From an uncultured Oscillibacter sp. (GTDB lineage Bacteria > Bacillota > Clostridia > Oscillospirales > Oscillospiraceae), in the NCBI GenBank assembly GCA_947365245.1, contig CANAWG010000021.1:1-38182 (forward strand): DNA of 38,182 bases, given 5' to 3'. Below are positions 24,768 through 32,313 of the stretch, one piece after another; position 1 is the stretch's first letter; each line of letters opens with the position of its first letter. The translations under genes and the position numbers were made by a program. The notes beneath the pieces are model-generated. The model did not search any database. It was not told where the DNA came from and worked only from the letters and a program-made list of their open reading frames with translations.

Positions 24768-25696
24768 AAGAGTATCAGGGCACGAAGATCATCGGCATCG
24801 ACAACGGCTATGGCAACATCAAGACCGCCAACTGCTGTTTCCCGGCAGGGCTGACCGCCCATGACACCGAGCCGGTATTCAAGGATGAGCTGCTGGTGTA
24901 CGGCGGGCGGTACTACCTGATCGGGACGGGCCACAAGGAGTTTACGGCGGACAAGACCGGGGACGACGACTATTATATCCTCACCCTGGCCGCTATCGCC
25001 CGTGAGCTGAACGTGCATGGACTGACCGACGCCACGGTGCGCCTTGCGGTGGGCCTGCCCCTCACCTGGGTGAGCCAGCAGCGGGAGGATTTCAAAGCCT
25101 ACCTTATGCGGAGCCGTGAGGTGTGCTTTACGTTCCGGGGAAAGCCCTACCGGGTGGAGATCGCCGGGGCTGATGTGTTCCCCCAGGGCTTTGCGGCGGT
25201 AGCCAGCCAGATCAGGGATTTTCAGGGCGTGAATATGCTGTGCGACATTGGCAACGGCACCATGAACATCATGTTCATCAACGACCGCAGGCCCGCCGCT
25301 GATCGAATGTTCACAGAGAAGTACGGAACCCATCAATGTATGCTGGCCGTCCGGGAGAACGTCATGCGAACCCACCACGCCACGGTGGACGACTCCATCA
25401 TCAACCGGGTACTGCGGTTTGGCACGGCGGATATTCAGGAGGACTACCTGAACACCATCCGGGAAACCGCTGCGGGGTATGTCCGTGAGATTTTCCGCAT
25501 TTTGCGGGAACGTGAGTATAACCCGGCCCTCATGCGCCTCCATGTGTTGGGCGGCGGGAGCTGCCTGATCCGCAATTTTGGCGAATATGACGCAGACCGA
25601 GTGACCATCTACGACGATATTTGCGCCACGGCCAAGGGCTACGAGTACCTGTGTGAGATGGCGCTCCGTAAGGGCGGCGGTGCCCATGCAACGTAA
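24764..25696 (+). CDS. ParM/StbA-like actin-fold segregation ATPase, 310 aa
   Basis: This is an actin-like ATPase expected to form filaments that move element copies apart. The phosphate 1 motif is IIGIDNGYGNIKT and phosphate 2 is LCDIGNGTMNIMFI; LHVLGGGSCLI matches the adenosine region near the C-terminus. GTG 24764 is preferred: AGGAGG (24748-24753) is 10 nt upstream and the start overlaps the primase stop as GTGA. An in-frame ATG at 24755 sits only one base from that Shine-Dalgarno. It is paired with a ParR-like gene that overlaps its 3' end. An intact segregation pair suggests a replicating circular phase. Confidence 0.87.
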   Translation: MKEYQGTKIIGIDNGYGNIKTANCCFPAGLTAHDTEPVFKDELLVYGGRYYLIGTGHKEFTADKTGDDDYYILTLAAIARELNVHGLTDATVRLAVGLPLTWVSQQREDFKAYLMRSREVCFTFRGKPYRVEIAGADVFPQGFAAVASQIRDFQGVNMLCDIGNGTMNIMFINDRRPAADRMFTEKYGTHQCMLAVRENVMRTHHATVDDSIINRVLRFGTADIQEDYLNTIRETAAGYVREIFRILREREYNPALMRLHVLGGGSCLIRNFGEYDADRVTIYDDICATAKGYEYLCEMALRKGGGAHAT

Positions 25697-25970
25697 GAAG
25701 ATGACCCTCCGCTTTGACCTTGACCACCCGGAGGACAGGCGGGCGTGGGAGTACCTGCAAGGGCTGAACCCGGCGTCCATGAACAAGGCGGTGCTGTCCA
25801 TCATCAACCAAGCGGAGCTAACCAGCCGTATCCAAGAGATCGTCCAAAACACCATCCGGGAAGAACTCGCCGCCCTGAAACAACTGCCTGTTCAGCCTGT
25901 TCAAACAGAGCCAGGGGATGACGATGGGACAGACGACGCCATCATGGGCTTTCTGGATAGCTTCATGTGA
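25686..25970 (+). CDS. ParR-like centromere-binding partner, 94 aa
   Basis: The protein starts MQRKKMTLRFDLDHPEDRRAW. A ribbon-helix-helix-like start (TLRFDLDHPEDRRAWEYLQGLN) is followed by a helix (MNKAVLSIINQAELTSRIQEIVQ). The tail is acidic (GDDDGTDDAIMGFLDSF) like the ParM-contacting tail of ParR proteins. ATG 25686 overlaps the ParM-like gene by 11 bases; earlier in-frame starts lie deeper inside that gene. Such partners bind repeated DNA sites, and a duplicated palindrome begins within its stop codon. Family assignment is from size, position and pattern. Confidence 0.72.
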   Translation: MQRKKMTLRFDLDHPEDRRAWEYLQGLNPASMNKAVLSIINQAELTSRIQEIVQNTIREELAALKQLPVQPVQTEPGDDDGTDDAIMGFLDSFM

Positions 25971-25995
25971 CGGCAAAAGTGCCGTCACTTTTTTT
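25967..25995 (+). terminator. Intrinsic terminator after parR, first copy of the TGACGGCA palindrome
   Basis: GTGACGGCA (25967-25975) pairs with TGCCGTCAC (25980-25988) around an AAAG loop, followed by seven T (25989-25995). The left arm includes the parR stop codon. It is a convincing intrinsic terminator. Confidence 0.85.
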
Positions 25996-26030
25996 GCCCG
26001 CAAATGACCATGACGGCAAAAGTGCCGTCA
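25968..26030 (+). repeat. Two identical 20-bp palindromes, 43 bp apart
   Basis: TGACGGCAAAAGTGCCGTCA occurs at 25968-25987 and again at 26011-26030. The centre-to-centre distance is 43 bp, close to four helical turns. Only the first copy has a T tract. The second sits 10 bases before the ribosome binding site of the 59-aa gene. Candidates are a duplicated terminator/attenuator or a paired binding site for the adjacent ParR-like protein. Confidence 0.75.
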
Positions 26031-26057
26031 CCCGCTGAAAAAAGGAGGTGTTACCCC

Positions 26058-26237
26058 ATGCCAGTGAATGTGCCCCGCAGCAAGCCCCCTCCCAAACCTA
26101 CCCGCCGTGTTTCTCCAGCGGAGTGGGCGTGGCTCAACCGCATCAACCGCCAGCTTGCCTATGACGAATATATGCAGGCCAAGCGGGAGTTCTGGCTTGC
26201 GGCCCGCCCCGCCAAGGGGGAATCCGACCGGGCTTGA
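26058..26237 (+). CDS. Small basic hypothetical protein, 59 aa
   Basis: The protein begins MPVNVPRSKPPPKPTRRVSP and continues EWAWLNRINRQLAYDEYMQAKREFWLA. It has a proline-rich basic N-terminus followed by a single helix. AAAGGAGGTG (26041-26050) before the ATG is one of the best ribosome binding sites in the window, so it is probably translated; an earlier in-frame start at 26004 would read through the second palindrome and is unlikely. It lies just before the candidate oriT, and its charge would fit DNA binding there. No family is recognised. Confidence 0.65.
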   Translation: MPVNVPRSKPPPKPTRRVSPAEWAWLNRINRQLAYDEYMQAKREFWLAARPAKGESDRA

Positions 26238-26390
26238 ACCTACCCCGACCGTTCTCCCGCGCCGCAGGCGCAGAGGGCGGTATTGTCTTAACAAGCAACG
26301 TCTTTGCTACAGCAAAGACAGCTTGACAGGGGCTTGCCGCCCCTATGACCCCGCATTTACAACCGACTTTCCAGAAAGGAGCGTTTCATT
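26238..26390 (+). other. oriT: Candidate origin of transfer (oriT) upstream of mobC and relaxase
   Basis: This non-coding stretch carries three inverted repeats: GCGCC-GCA-GGCGC (26259-26271), GTCTTTGC-TACA-GCAAAGAC (26300-26319) and AGGGGC-TTGCC-GCCCCT (26328-26344). Position directly before a MobC-like gene and a MOBP-type relaxase, and the dense hairpins, are typical of oriT. A perfect TTGACA lies at 26323-26328 with TATGAC 15 nt on, so a promoter for the mobilisation genes may overlap. The nick site is not identified. Confidence 0.65.
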
Positions 26391-26711
26391 TTGAGAAAAC
26401 GGAACTGCCGCGTCGTCGTCTATTTTTCCAAGGACGAGCTGGACGCGCTGACGAAAAAAATCCGCAAGTCCCACCTCTCGCGGGAGGGCTTCATCCGTGC
26501 GGCTGTTGCCGGTAAAGAGGTCAAGGACGGGCCGACCGCCGATGTGCCCGCGCTGATCCAGGAGGTGCGGCGCGTGGGGAGCAACCTCAATCAGATTTTG
26601 AAGCGGGCCAACTCCATCGGCCTGCTGGATGTGCCCCAGCTCCGCAAGGATGTGGCCGACCTCCGAACGGTTGAGAAACTGATCGTGGACGCCTACACCA
26701 TGCCGGACTGA
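26391..26711 (+). CDS. MobC-like relaxosome accessory protein, 106 aa
   Basis: The protein begins MRKRNCRVVVYFSKDELDAL, a ribbon-helix-helix-like N-terminus. LSREGFIRAAVAGKEV and EVRRVGSNLNQILKRANSIG follow, the second being the hallmark of MobC-type mobilisation proteins. It is expected to bind oriT and help the relaxase open the DNA. The start is TTG 26391, with GAAAGGAG ending 9 bases upstream; no ATG fits. The relaxase gene starts one base after its stop. Confidence 0.85.
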   Translation: MRKRNCRVVVYFSKDELDALTKKIRKSHLSREGFIRAAVAGKEVKDGPTADVPALIQEVRRVGSNLNQILKRANSIGLLDVPQLRKDVADLRTVEKLIVDAYTMPD

Positions 26712-26712
26712 T

Positions 26713-28155
26713 ATGGCCGTGACCTCTATCTGGCCCATCAAGGGGCGGGTGGACAGAGTGATAAACTATGCCCGGAACCCGGAAAAGACCACCGAGGGCA
26801 GCTATGAGGAATTGGCGTCCCTCCACGCTGTTGACAATGTTCTGGAATACGCCGCTAATGACATGAAAACCGAGCGCCGCTCCTATGTATCCTGCCTGAA
26901 CTGTGAAGAAGAAACCGCCGCACATCAATTTATCGAAACGAAAAAACTATGGCAGCGCATATCAGGCCGGGATAAGATGGGGGGCCGTGTCTGTTTCCAC
27001 GGTTATCAGTCCTTTAAGGCGGATGAGGTTACGGCGGAAGTTGCCCATGAGATCGGCGTCAAACTGGCGCAGGAGTTGTGGGGCGACCGCTTTGAGGTGG
27101 TGGTGGCGACCCACTGTAACACCGGCCATTATCATAATCACTTTGTCCTGAACTCCGTTTCTTTTGCGGATGGGCTGAAATTTGACAACACGCCCGCCGA
27201 TTACGCCCGTATGCGGGAGGTGTCAGACCGGCTTTGCCGGGAGTACGCCATCTCCGTCATCGAAAACCCCGGCGGGCGGGCCAAAAATTACGCAGAATGG
27301 CAGGCGGAGCGCAGCGGCAAGCCCACCCACCGGGGCACCATCCGGGCGGACATTGACCGGGCCATCCTTGCCTCCACCACCGAGCGCGACTTTCTCCGGG
27401 TGATGGGTGAGATGGGCTACCAGCTCAAAATAAGGGGCAAGGGCAGCAAGCCCCTGAAATATCCGGCCCTGAAACCGCCTGATGCTGGCGGGTACTTCCG
27501 TTTCCACAAGCTGGGCGAGGGCTACTCCCTGGACGAGATCAAGGAGCGTATTCTGCACAACCTCCAAAAGCAAGTGCCATTCCCGGAGGCGGTGCATCGT
27601 CCGCCCCGGCGCTACCGGGTACGGGGCAAGCCAAGGAAAAAAGTCACCGGCCTGCGGGCGCTGTATTTCCGTTACTGCTATGAACTTCACATCATCGTCA
27701 AGAAACCGGCATCCGTCAAGAGGGTGTCTTTTTTATTGCGGGAGGACATCGTCAAGCTGGACAGGCTGGACGCGGAAACCCGGTTTTTGGGGAAACAGCA
27801 TATCAGCACCATTGGGGAGTTGACCGCCCACCGGGAAACAGCGTCGGCGGAGATCGACGCCCTGACCGCCCAGCGCCAGGAACTCCGTAAGGAACTGCGG
27901 CGGCTTGACCGGCAGGGCGACCCCGTGGCCGTGGACGAGGTAAAGGGCAAAATCAGCGTCCTGTCCAGCCGTATCAGGGCGGCACGAAAGGAGGTGGTCT
28001 TATGTGACGGCATCGCCCAGCGTTCCGGGCAGGTCAGGGAAAACCTGGAACGGCTGGTAGAGCAAAAGGAAACCGAAAGAAAGGAGCTGACACAGCATGA
28101 GCTATTCAGGCGACGCGGCGGAGCAGGTCGTGAGGCTGTCCCTGGAAACAGGTGA
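26713..28155 (+). CDS. MOBP-type relaxase (VirD2/MobA-like), 480 aa
   Basis: It nicks oriT and pilots the transferred strand. Tyr19 in VINYARNP is the probable catalytic tyrosine. His134, His139, His141 and His143 in THCNTGHYHNHFVLNSV form the metal-binding motif III. The N-terminal 260 residues are the relaxase domain. The rest is basic and coiled-coil-rich (RLDRQGDP..., LERLVEQKETERKEL), probably contacting DNA or PcfB. The gene overlaps the next one (PcfB) by 59 bases, so its last 20 residues are coded together with the PcfB N-terminus. Confidence 0.93.
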   Translation: MAVTSIWPIKGRVDRVINYARNPEKTTEGSYEELASLHAVDNVLEYAANDMKTERRSYVSCLNCEEETAAHQFIETKKLWQRISGRDKMGGRVCFHGYQSFKADEVTAEVAHEIGVKLAQELWGDRFEVVVATHCNTGHYHNHFVLNSVSFADGLKFDNTPADYARMREVSDRLCREYAISVIENPGGRAKNYAEWQAERSGKPTHRGTIRADIDRAILASTTERDFLRVMGEMGYQLKIRGKGSKPLKYPALKPPDAGGYFRFHKLGEGYSLDEIKERILHNLQKQVPFPEAVHRPPRRYRVRGKPRKKVTGLRALYFRYCYELHIIVKKPASVKRVSFLLREDIVKLDRLDAETRFLGKQHISTIGELTAHRETASAEIDALTAQRQELRKELRRLDRQGDPVAVDEVKGKISVLSSRIRAARKEVVLCDGIAQRSGQVRENLERLVEQKETERKELTQHELFRRRGGAGREAVPGNR

Positions 28156-28972
28156 GGTGGCGGTCAAGCTGGCCGGTGAGGGTGCCAAGCAGCTTGCCAT
28201 CCTCTTGTATGCCATTCTGCGGGAGCAGAAGAAAACCAAGGGCAAGACCCGCCTGACCAATATGCTCCGCAGCGGCAAGGAGCTGAAGGTGTTCGCCGTG
28301 AAGGACAGCGACCTCCAGCTTTTTTGCCGGGAGGCCAAGAAGTACGGCGTCCTCTACTGCGTTCTGAAAGACCGGGACGCCACGGACGGGCTGACCGACA
28401 TCATGGTGCGGGCCGAGGACGCCAGCAAGATCAACCGCATCTTTGAACGGTTTAACCTGGCTGCGGTGGATATGGCCGAGGTCAAGAGCGAGATCGAGCG
28501 GAGCCGAGCGGCACAGCAGGAAGAAGCCCCGGAAACGCCAGCGGCGGCGGAGCCTATGTCCGAGCAGGAGGTAGACGATCTGCTGGACGCCATGTTCTCC
28601 CCGGCCCCGGAGCCGGGGGAAGAACTGCCCGTCCCGGAGCGCACCGCCCCCGAACAGGACAAGGACGAGTTTTTGGAGGCGGTGCTGGGGGCTTCCCCCA
28701 CCAGGGAGGAAGGGCAGACCGAAAACCCCACCGAGGGCCGGATCGAGAAATCCCGTCAGTCCGAGCCTACCTCAAAGCCCAAAGAGCCAACCGCACCGGG
28801 TACTTCTGATCCGCAGCAGCGTTCCCGCCCCTCCGTCCGGCAGGAGCTGAAGGAGATCACAGCGGAGCAGAGAGAAAAGGCGGCGAAGGGCAAGGAGCAG
28901 TCCAAGCCCACCAAGGGGCCGAAACACAAGGCCCCGCGAAAATATAAACCCAAAAGGTTAAAGGAGCGATAA
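28097..28972 (+). CDS. pcfB: PcfB-family (DUF3801) coupling accessory protein, 291 aa
   Basis: The N-terminal 140 residues match PcfB/DUF3801: VVRLSLETGEVAVKLAGEGAKQLAILLYAILREQKKTKGKTRL, then FAVKDSDLQLFCREAKKYGVLYCVLKD. In related systems PcfB links the relaxosome to the VirD4-type coupling protein. The C-terminal half is a low-complexity charged tail (Glu/Pro-rich, then a very basic end KHKAPRKYKPKRLKER). AAAGGAG sets the ATG inside the relaxase gene. The overlap suggests coupled translation and matched amounts of the two proteins. Confidence 0.9.
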   Translation: MSYSGDAAEQVVRLSLETGEVAVKLAGEGAKQLAILLYAILREQKKTKGKTRLTNMLRSGKELKVFAVKDSDLQLFCREAKKYGVLYCVLKDRDATDGLTDIMVRAEDASKINRIFERFNLAAVDMAEVKSEIERSRAAQQEEAPETPAAAEPMSEQEVDDLLDAMFSPAPEPGEELPVPERTAPEQDKDEFLEAVLGASPTREEGQTENPTEGRIEKSRQSEPTSKPKEPTAPGTSDPQQRSRPSVRQELKEITAEQREKAAKGKEQSKPTKGPKHKAPRKYKPKRLKER

Positions 28973-28974
28973 CT

Positions 28975-29868
28975 ATGCCGAACTATGATGATCTGTTTAC
29001 CAGCCAGCCCGCCCAGCGGGAGGAAACGCCCTTTGATAAGGACGCATGGGCGGCGAGAAAGCAGGCGGAGCGTGAGGGTGTCTACGCCATGATCGACAAC
29101 TATGTTCACGACATGGGGGTGGACGGCGGCGTGTTCCAAGGCTATCTGGACGTGCAGGCCCGCTTTGACCTCTACTCCGTAAGCAACGCCATCCTGATCG
29201 CCGCCCAATGCCCGGAGGCCACCAAGCTGGCCGACTTTGACAGTTGGAAGGCTGACGGCGTGTATGTGAAGCAGGGCCAGGAAGCCATCTCTATTCTGGA
29301 ACCCGGTAAGGAGTATACCCGCCAGGAAGATGGCTCTACCGGCGTGTTCTGTAATGTGAAAAAGGTTTTTGATATTTCCCAGACCAATTCCCGCCAGCGG
29401 CCCGCCCCCGCCGTGGCCCGTGACGAGCGGCTTCTGCTGAAAGCCCTGATGAACAACGCCCCTTGCCGTTTCGCCATCTCCAATGAGTTGCCGGAGGGCG
29501 TCAACGTGGCCTATCACGCCGAGAGCAGCGTGATCTATGTGCGGCAAGGGCTGGACGCCCCCACCATTTTCCGGGGGCTGGCCCAGGAACTGGCCTGCGC
29601 CCACATGGACAAGGACGGCATCGCCTGTGAAAGCCCCGACTTCACGGCGTACAGCGTGTCCTATATGCTGTGCAAGCGCAACGGCGTTTCGGTGGAGGGC
29701 TTCTCCTTTGACCGCCTGCCGGAGAGCTACGCCATGATGGACGCCAAGGCACTCCGGGCCGAGGTGGGCGTCATACGGGATGTGGCTGGCACCATCACCG
29801 CCGATATGAACCGGCTCTTTGCCGCCCAGGAGAAAGCGCAGAAAAACCGGGACGGTGGCGCGAGGTAA
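28975..29868 (+). CDS. ArdC-like protein with degenerate metallopeptidase motif, 297 aa
   Basis: The N-terminal domain resembles the ssDNA-binding domain of ArdC antirestriction proteins (FDLYSVSNAILIAAQCPEATKLADFDSWKADGVYVKQGQEAISIL). The C-terminal domain aligns with the zinc peptidase part, but the expected HELAH is QELAC (residues 204-208), so both zinc-binding histidines are lost. It is more likely a DNA-binding or protective protein than an active protease. AAGGAG precedes the start, two bases after PcfB. Proteins of this type in ICEs are thought to travel with or shield the incoming DNA. Confidence 0.75.
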   Translation: MPNYDDLFTSQPAQREETPFDKDAWAARKQAEREGVYAMIDNYVHDMGVDGGVFQGYLDVQARFDLYSVSNAILIAAQCPEATKLADFDSWKADGVYVKQGQEAISILEPGKEYTRQEDGSTGVFCNVKKVFDISQTNSRQRPAPAVARDERLLLKALMNNAPCRFAISNELPEGVNVAYHAESSVIYVRQGLDAPTIFRGLAQELACAHMDKDGIACESPDFTAYSVSYMLCKRNGVSVEGFSFDRLPESYAMMDAKALRAEVGVIRDVAGTITADMNRLFAAQEKAQKNRDGGAR

Positions 29869-29880
29869 GGAGGGCGCTCT

Positions 29881-30072
29881 ATGCGTGATGAAAAACGTGT
29901 GGTCACGCTGAACAACTTCGAGCAGCGGCTTATGGTGGCGGGCTTGACCGACTTTCGCAACGACGCTCTCCGGGACGGCAAGCCCACCGAGGATTTGGAC
30001 GGCCTTATCCTCAAAGTGATAGACGCCCCCACCAAGCGCCAGAAAAGGAGGGCTGACCGTGAGGCAAGATAA
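29881..30072 (+). CDS. Small hypothetical protein, 63 aa, upstream of virD4
   Basis: The protein begins MRDEKRVVTLNNFEQRLMVA and ends KRQKRRADREAR. It has a very basic C-terminus. AAGGAGGG (29867-29874) gives a good start. Its 3' end overlaps the virD4-like gene by 14 bases. A short helical protein at this position is common in related ICEs as far as I recall, but no function is known; coupling to VirD4 synthesis is the simplest inference. Confidence 0.72.
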   Translation: MRDEKRVVTLNNFEQRLMVAGLTDFRNDALRDGKPTEDLDGLILKVIDAPTKRQKRRADREAR

Positions 30073-31873
30073 GTTTTCCAAGACCCACCTGACCCTCTAC
30101 GCCTGCGGTATCATCCCCGTGGTCTGGCTGGCCCTCCTACTGGCCCCCTATGTGGGCGGCGGTCTGCTGGGGCTGGTGCAGTACGGCGGCGCGGCGCTGA
30201 ACGACCCGTTTCACATCGTACTGTGTGGGGACAGTCTGAAAACTGTCCTTATTTTTCTGTTGTGCTATGGGCTGGGCATTGGTATCTACCTCTCCACCGA
30301 CCGCAACTACCGCAGGCGGGAGGAACACGGCTCCGCCAAGTGGGGCAGCGCCCAGGCCGTCAGGAAGAAGTACGCCGACAAACGGGCCACCGAGAACAAG
30401 ATACTGACGCAGAATGTGGCTATCGGGCTGGACGGACGCAAACACCGCCGCAACCTCAATATTTTGGTGTGCGGCGGCTCCGGCGCGGGCAAGACGAGAT
30501 TTTTCGCAAAGCCCAACATCATGAACGCCAACACCAGCTTTGTGTGCCTCGATCCCAAGGGCGAGCTGCTGCGGGACACCGGGAACCTGTTGAAAGCCAA
30601 GGGCTACGACATTAAGGTGATCGACCTTATCAACATGGAGAAAAGCTACTGCTACAACCCTTTTGTCTATCTCCGAAGCGACAACGACATCCAGCGGTTG
30701 GTGACGAACCTGTTCAAGAACACCACGCCCAAGGGCAGTCAGAGCCAAGACCCCTTTTGGGATCAGGCGGCACAAATGCTCCTGCTGGCGCTGGTGTTCT
30801 ATCTCCACTACGAGGCCCCACCCGATGAACAGAACTTCCCCATGGTCATGGAGATGATACGGGCCGGAGAAGTCCGGGAGGACAACGACGAATTTCAATC
30901 GCCGCTGGACGAACTTTTTGACCGCCTGGAAATGCGGAACCCGGAGCATATCGCCCTGAAATACTACCGCAATTACCGCTCCGGCAGCGGCAAGACCCTG
31001 AAATCCATCCAAATCACGCTGGTATCCCGGCTGGAGAAATTCAACCTGGAATCGCTGGCCGGTATGACGCAGACGGACGAGATGGAGTTGTGGAGCCTGG
31101 GCGAGAGAAAGACAGCCATCTTTGCCGTTATCCCCGACAATGACTCCAGTTTTAACTTCATCGTGGGTATGCTCTACACCCAGCTATTTCAGCAGCTTTA
31201 CTATCAGGCGGACGTGGTACACGGCGGGCGTCTGCCCGTCCACGTCCATTTCGTCATGGATGAGTTTGCGAATGTTGCCTTGCCTGATGAATTTGACAAG
31301 CTGCTGGCTACCATGCGGAGCCGGGAGATCTCCGTGAGCATCATCATCCAGAACCTCGCCCAGCTAAAGGCCCTCTTTGAGAAACAGTGGGAGAGCATCG
31401 TGGGTAACTGTGATGAATTTATCTATCTCGGGGGGAACGAACAGGCGACCCACGAGTACGTTTCCAAGCTGCTGGGCAAGGAAACCATTGACACGAACAC
31501 CTATGGACAGTCCAGGGGGCGGAGCGGCAGCTACTCCACCAACTGGCAGTTAGCGGGCCGCGAATTGCTTATGCCGGATGAAGTGCGTATGCTGGACAAC
31601 CAGTACGCGCTTCTTTTTATTCGTGGGGAGCGGCCCATCCAGGATTTCAAGTACGACATTCTGAAACACCCCAACGTGAAGCTGACCACAGACGGCGGGG
31701 CCGAACCGTACCGGCACGGCGAGGATACCCACAGTATCGCATCCATCCAGATCGACCCGGAACTGCTGAAGCAGGCAGCGGAACTGGATGTTGCCGGAGA
31801 ACACCACTTCATTCTTCTCACAGAAGAAGAATTGGAGGAATATATCATCAATCATGGAGGTAACACACAATGA
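30059..31873 (+). CDS. VirD4/TraG-type coupling protein, 604 aa
   Basis: This ATPase recruits the relaxosome to the secretion channel. The N-terminus has two membrane helices (LYACGIIPVVWLALLLAPY and TVLIFLLCYGLGIGIYL). Walker A is CGGSGAGKTRFF with Lys145, followed by the family motif VCLDPKGELLRDTG. Walker B is FVMDEFANV with Asp401-Glu402. Length and motif order are those of the Firmicutes VirD4 proteins. The start is GTG 30059, overlapping the upstream gene; AAAAGGAGGG lies just before. Its stop overlaps the next start (ATGA). Confidence 0.95.
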   Translation: MRQDKFSKTHLTLYACGIIPVVWLALLLAPYVGGGLLGLVQYGGAALNDPFHIVLCGDSLKTVLIFLLCYGLGIGIYLSTDRNYRRREEHGSAKWGSAQAVRKKYADKRATENKILTQNVAIGLDGRKHRRNLNILVCGGSGAGKTRFFAKPNIMNANTSFVCLDPKGELLRDTGNLLKAKGYDIKVIDLINMEKSYCYNPFVYLRSDNDIQRLVTNLFKNTTPKGSQSQDPFWDQAAQMLLLALVFYLHYEAPPDEQNFPMVMEMIRAGEVREDNDEFQSPLDELFDRLEMRNPEHIALKYYRNYRSGSGKTLKSIQITLVSRLEKFNLESLAGMTQTDEMELWSLGERKTAIFAVIPDNDSSFNFIVGMLYTQLFQQLYYQADVVHGGRLPVHVHFVMDEFANVALPDEFDKLLATMRSREISVSIIIQNLAQLKALFEKQWESIVGNCDEFIYLGGNEQATHEYVSKLLGKETIDTNTYGQSRGRSGSYSTNWQLAGRELLMPDEVRMLDNQYALLFIRGERPIQDFKYDILKHPNVKLTTDGGAEPYRHGEDTHSIASIQIDPELLKQAAELDVAGEHHFILLTEEELEEYIINHGGNTQ

Positions 31874-32241
31874 GCATTTTCAAGAAGAACGAGAAGAAGA
31901 ACGACAACCGCCTGCCCATGCCCGACAAGGTGAAGCGGGGCTACCGCTGGTACTGCTCCCTGGTGGCGACCGTGGCCCTGATGGGCTGCTGCACCATGAC
32001 GGCCTTTGCCGCCCCCGCCGCTGGCGGCGACCCCCTCACCGTTATCAACAATTTGTCTGAGTTCATCTTCGGCCTGATCCGCGCCGTGGGCTTGATCCTG
32101 CTGGGCTGGGGCATCGTCCAGGTGGGCCTCTCCCTCCAGAGCCACGACCCGTCCCAGCGGTCTAACGGCTTCCTGACCCTGGCGGGCGGCGTCATTATAA
32201 CTTTTGCAAAGGAGATTTTGACCCTTATCACCGGCGGCTAA
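31870..32241 (+). CDS. Maff2-family / VirB2-like membrane protein, 123 aa
   Basis: A basic N-terminus (KKNEKKNDNRLPMPDKVKRGYRW) is followed by a hydrophobic segment ending AFAA, a probable signal or first membrane helix. Two further helices follow (FIFGLIRAVGLILLGWGIVQVGLSL and FLTLAGGVIITFAKEILTLI). The GLIRAVGLILLGWG pattern is typical of Maff2 proteins, the short pilin-like subunits of these ICEs. The N-terminal extension makes it longer than the usual 80-90 residues as I recall them. GGAGG precedes the start. A strong hairpin follows the stop. Confidence 0.85.
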   Translation: MSIFKKNEKKNDNRLPMPDKVKRGYRWYCSLVATVALMGCCTMTAFAAPAAGGDPLTVINNLSEFIFGLIRAVGLILLGWGIVQVGLSLQSHDPSQRSNGFLTLAGGVIITFAKEILTLITGG

Positions 32242-32265
32242 TTTCGCAGAGTTATCCGAACACAT

Positions 32266-32294
32266 GGGGCAGGCTCACAGGATGGGCCTGCCCC
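32266..32294 (+). promoter_or_regulatory. 9-bp RNA hairpin between the Maff2-like and VirB6-like genes
   Basis: GGGGCAGGC (32266-32274) pairs perfectly with GCCTGCCCC (32286-32294) around an 11-nt loop. No T tract follows; AAAAAGGAGGTG, the next ribosome binding site, starts two bases later. It is most likely an RNA stability or processing element that raises pilin-like protein levels relative to the genes behind it. Confidence 0.6.
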
Positions 32295-32313
32295 TAAAAA
32301 GGAGGTGCTTTGC

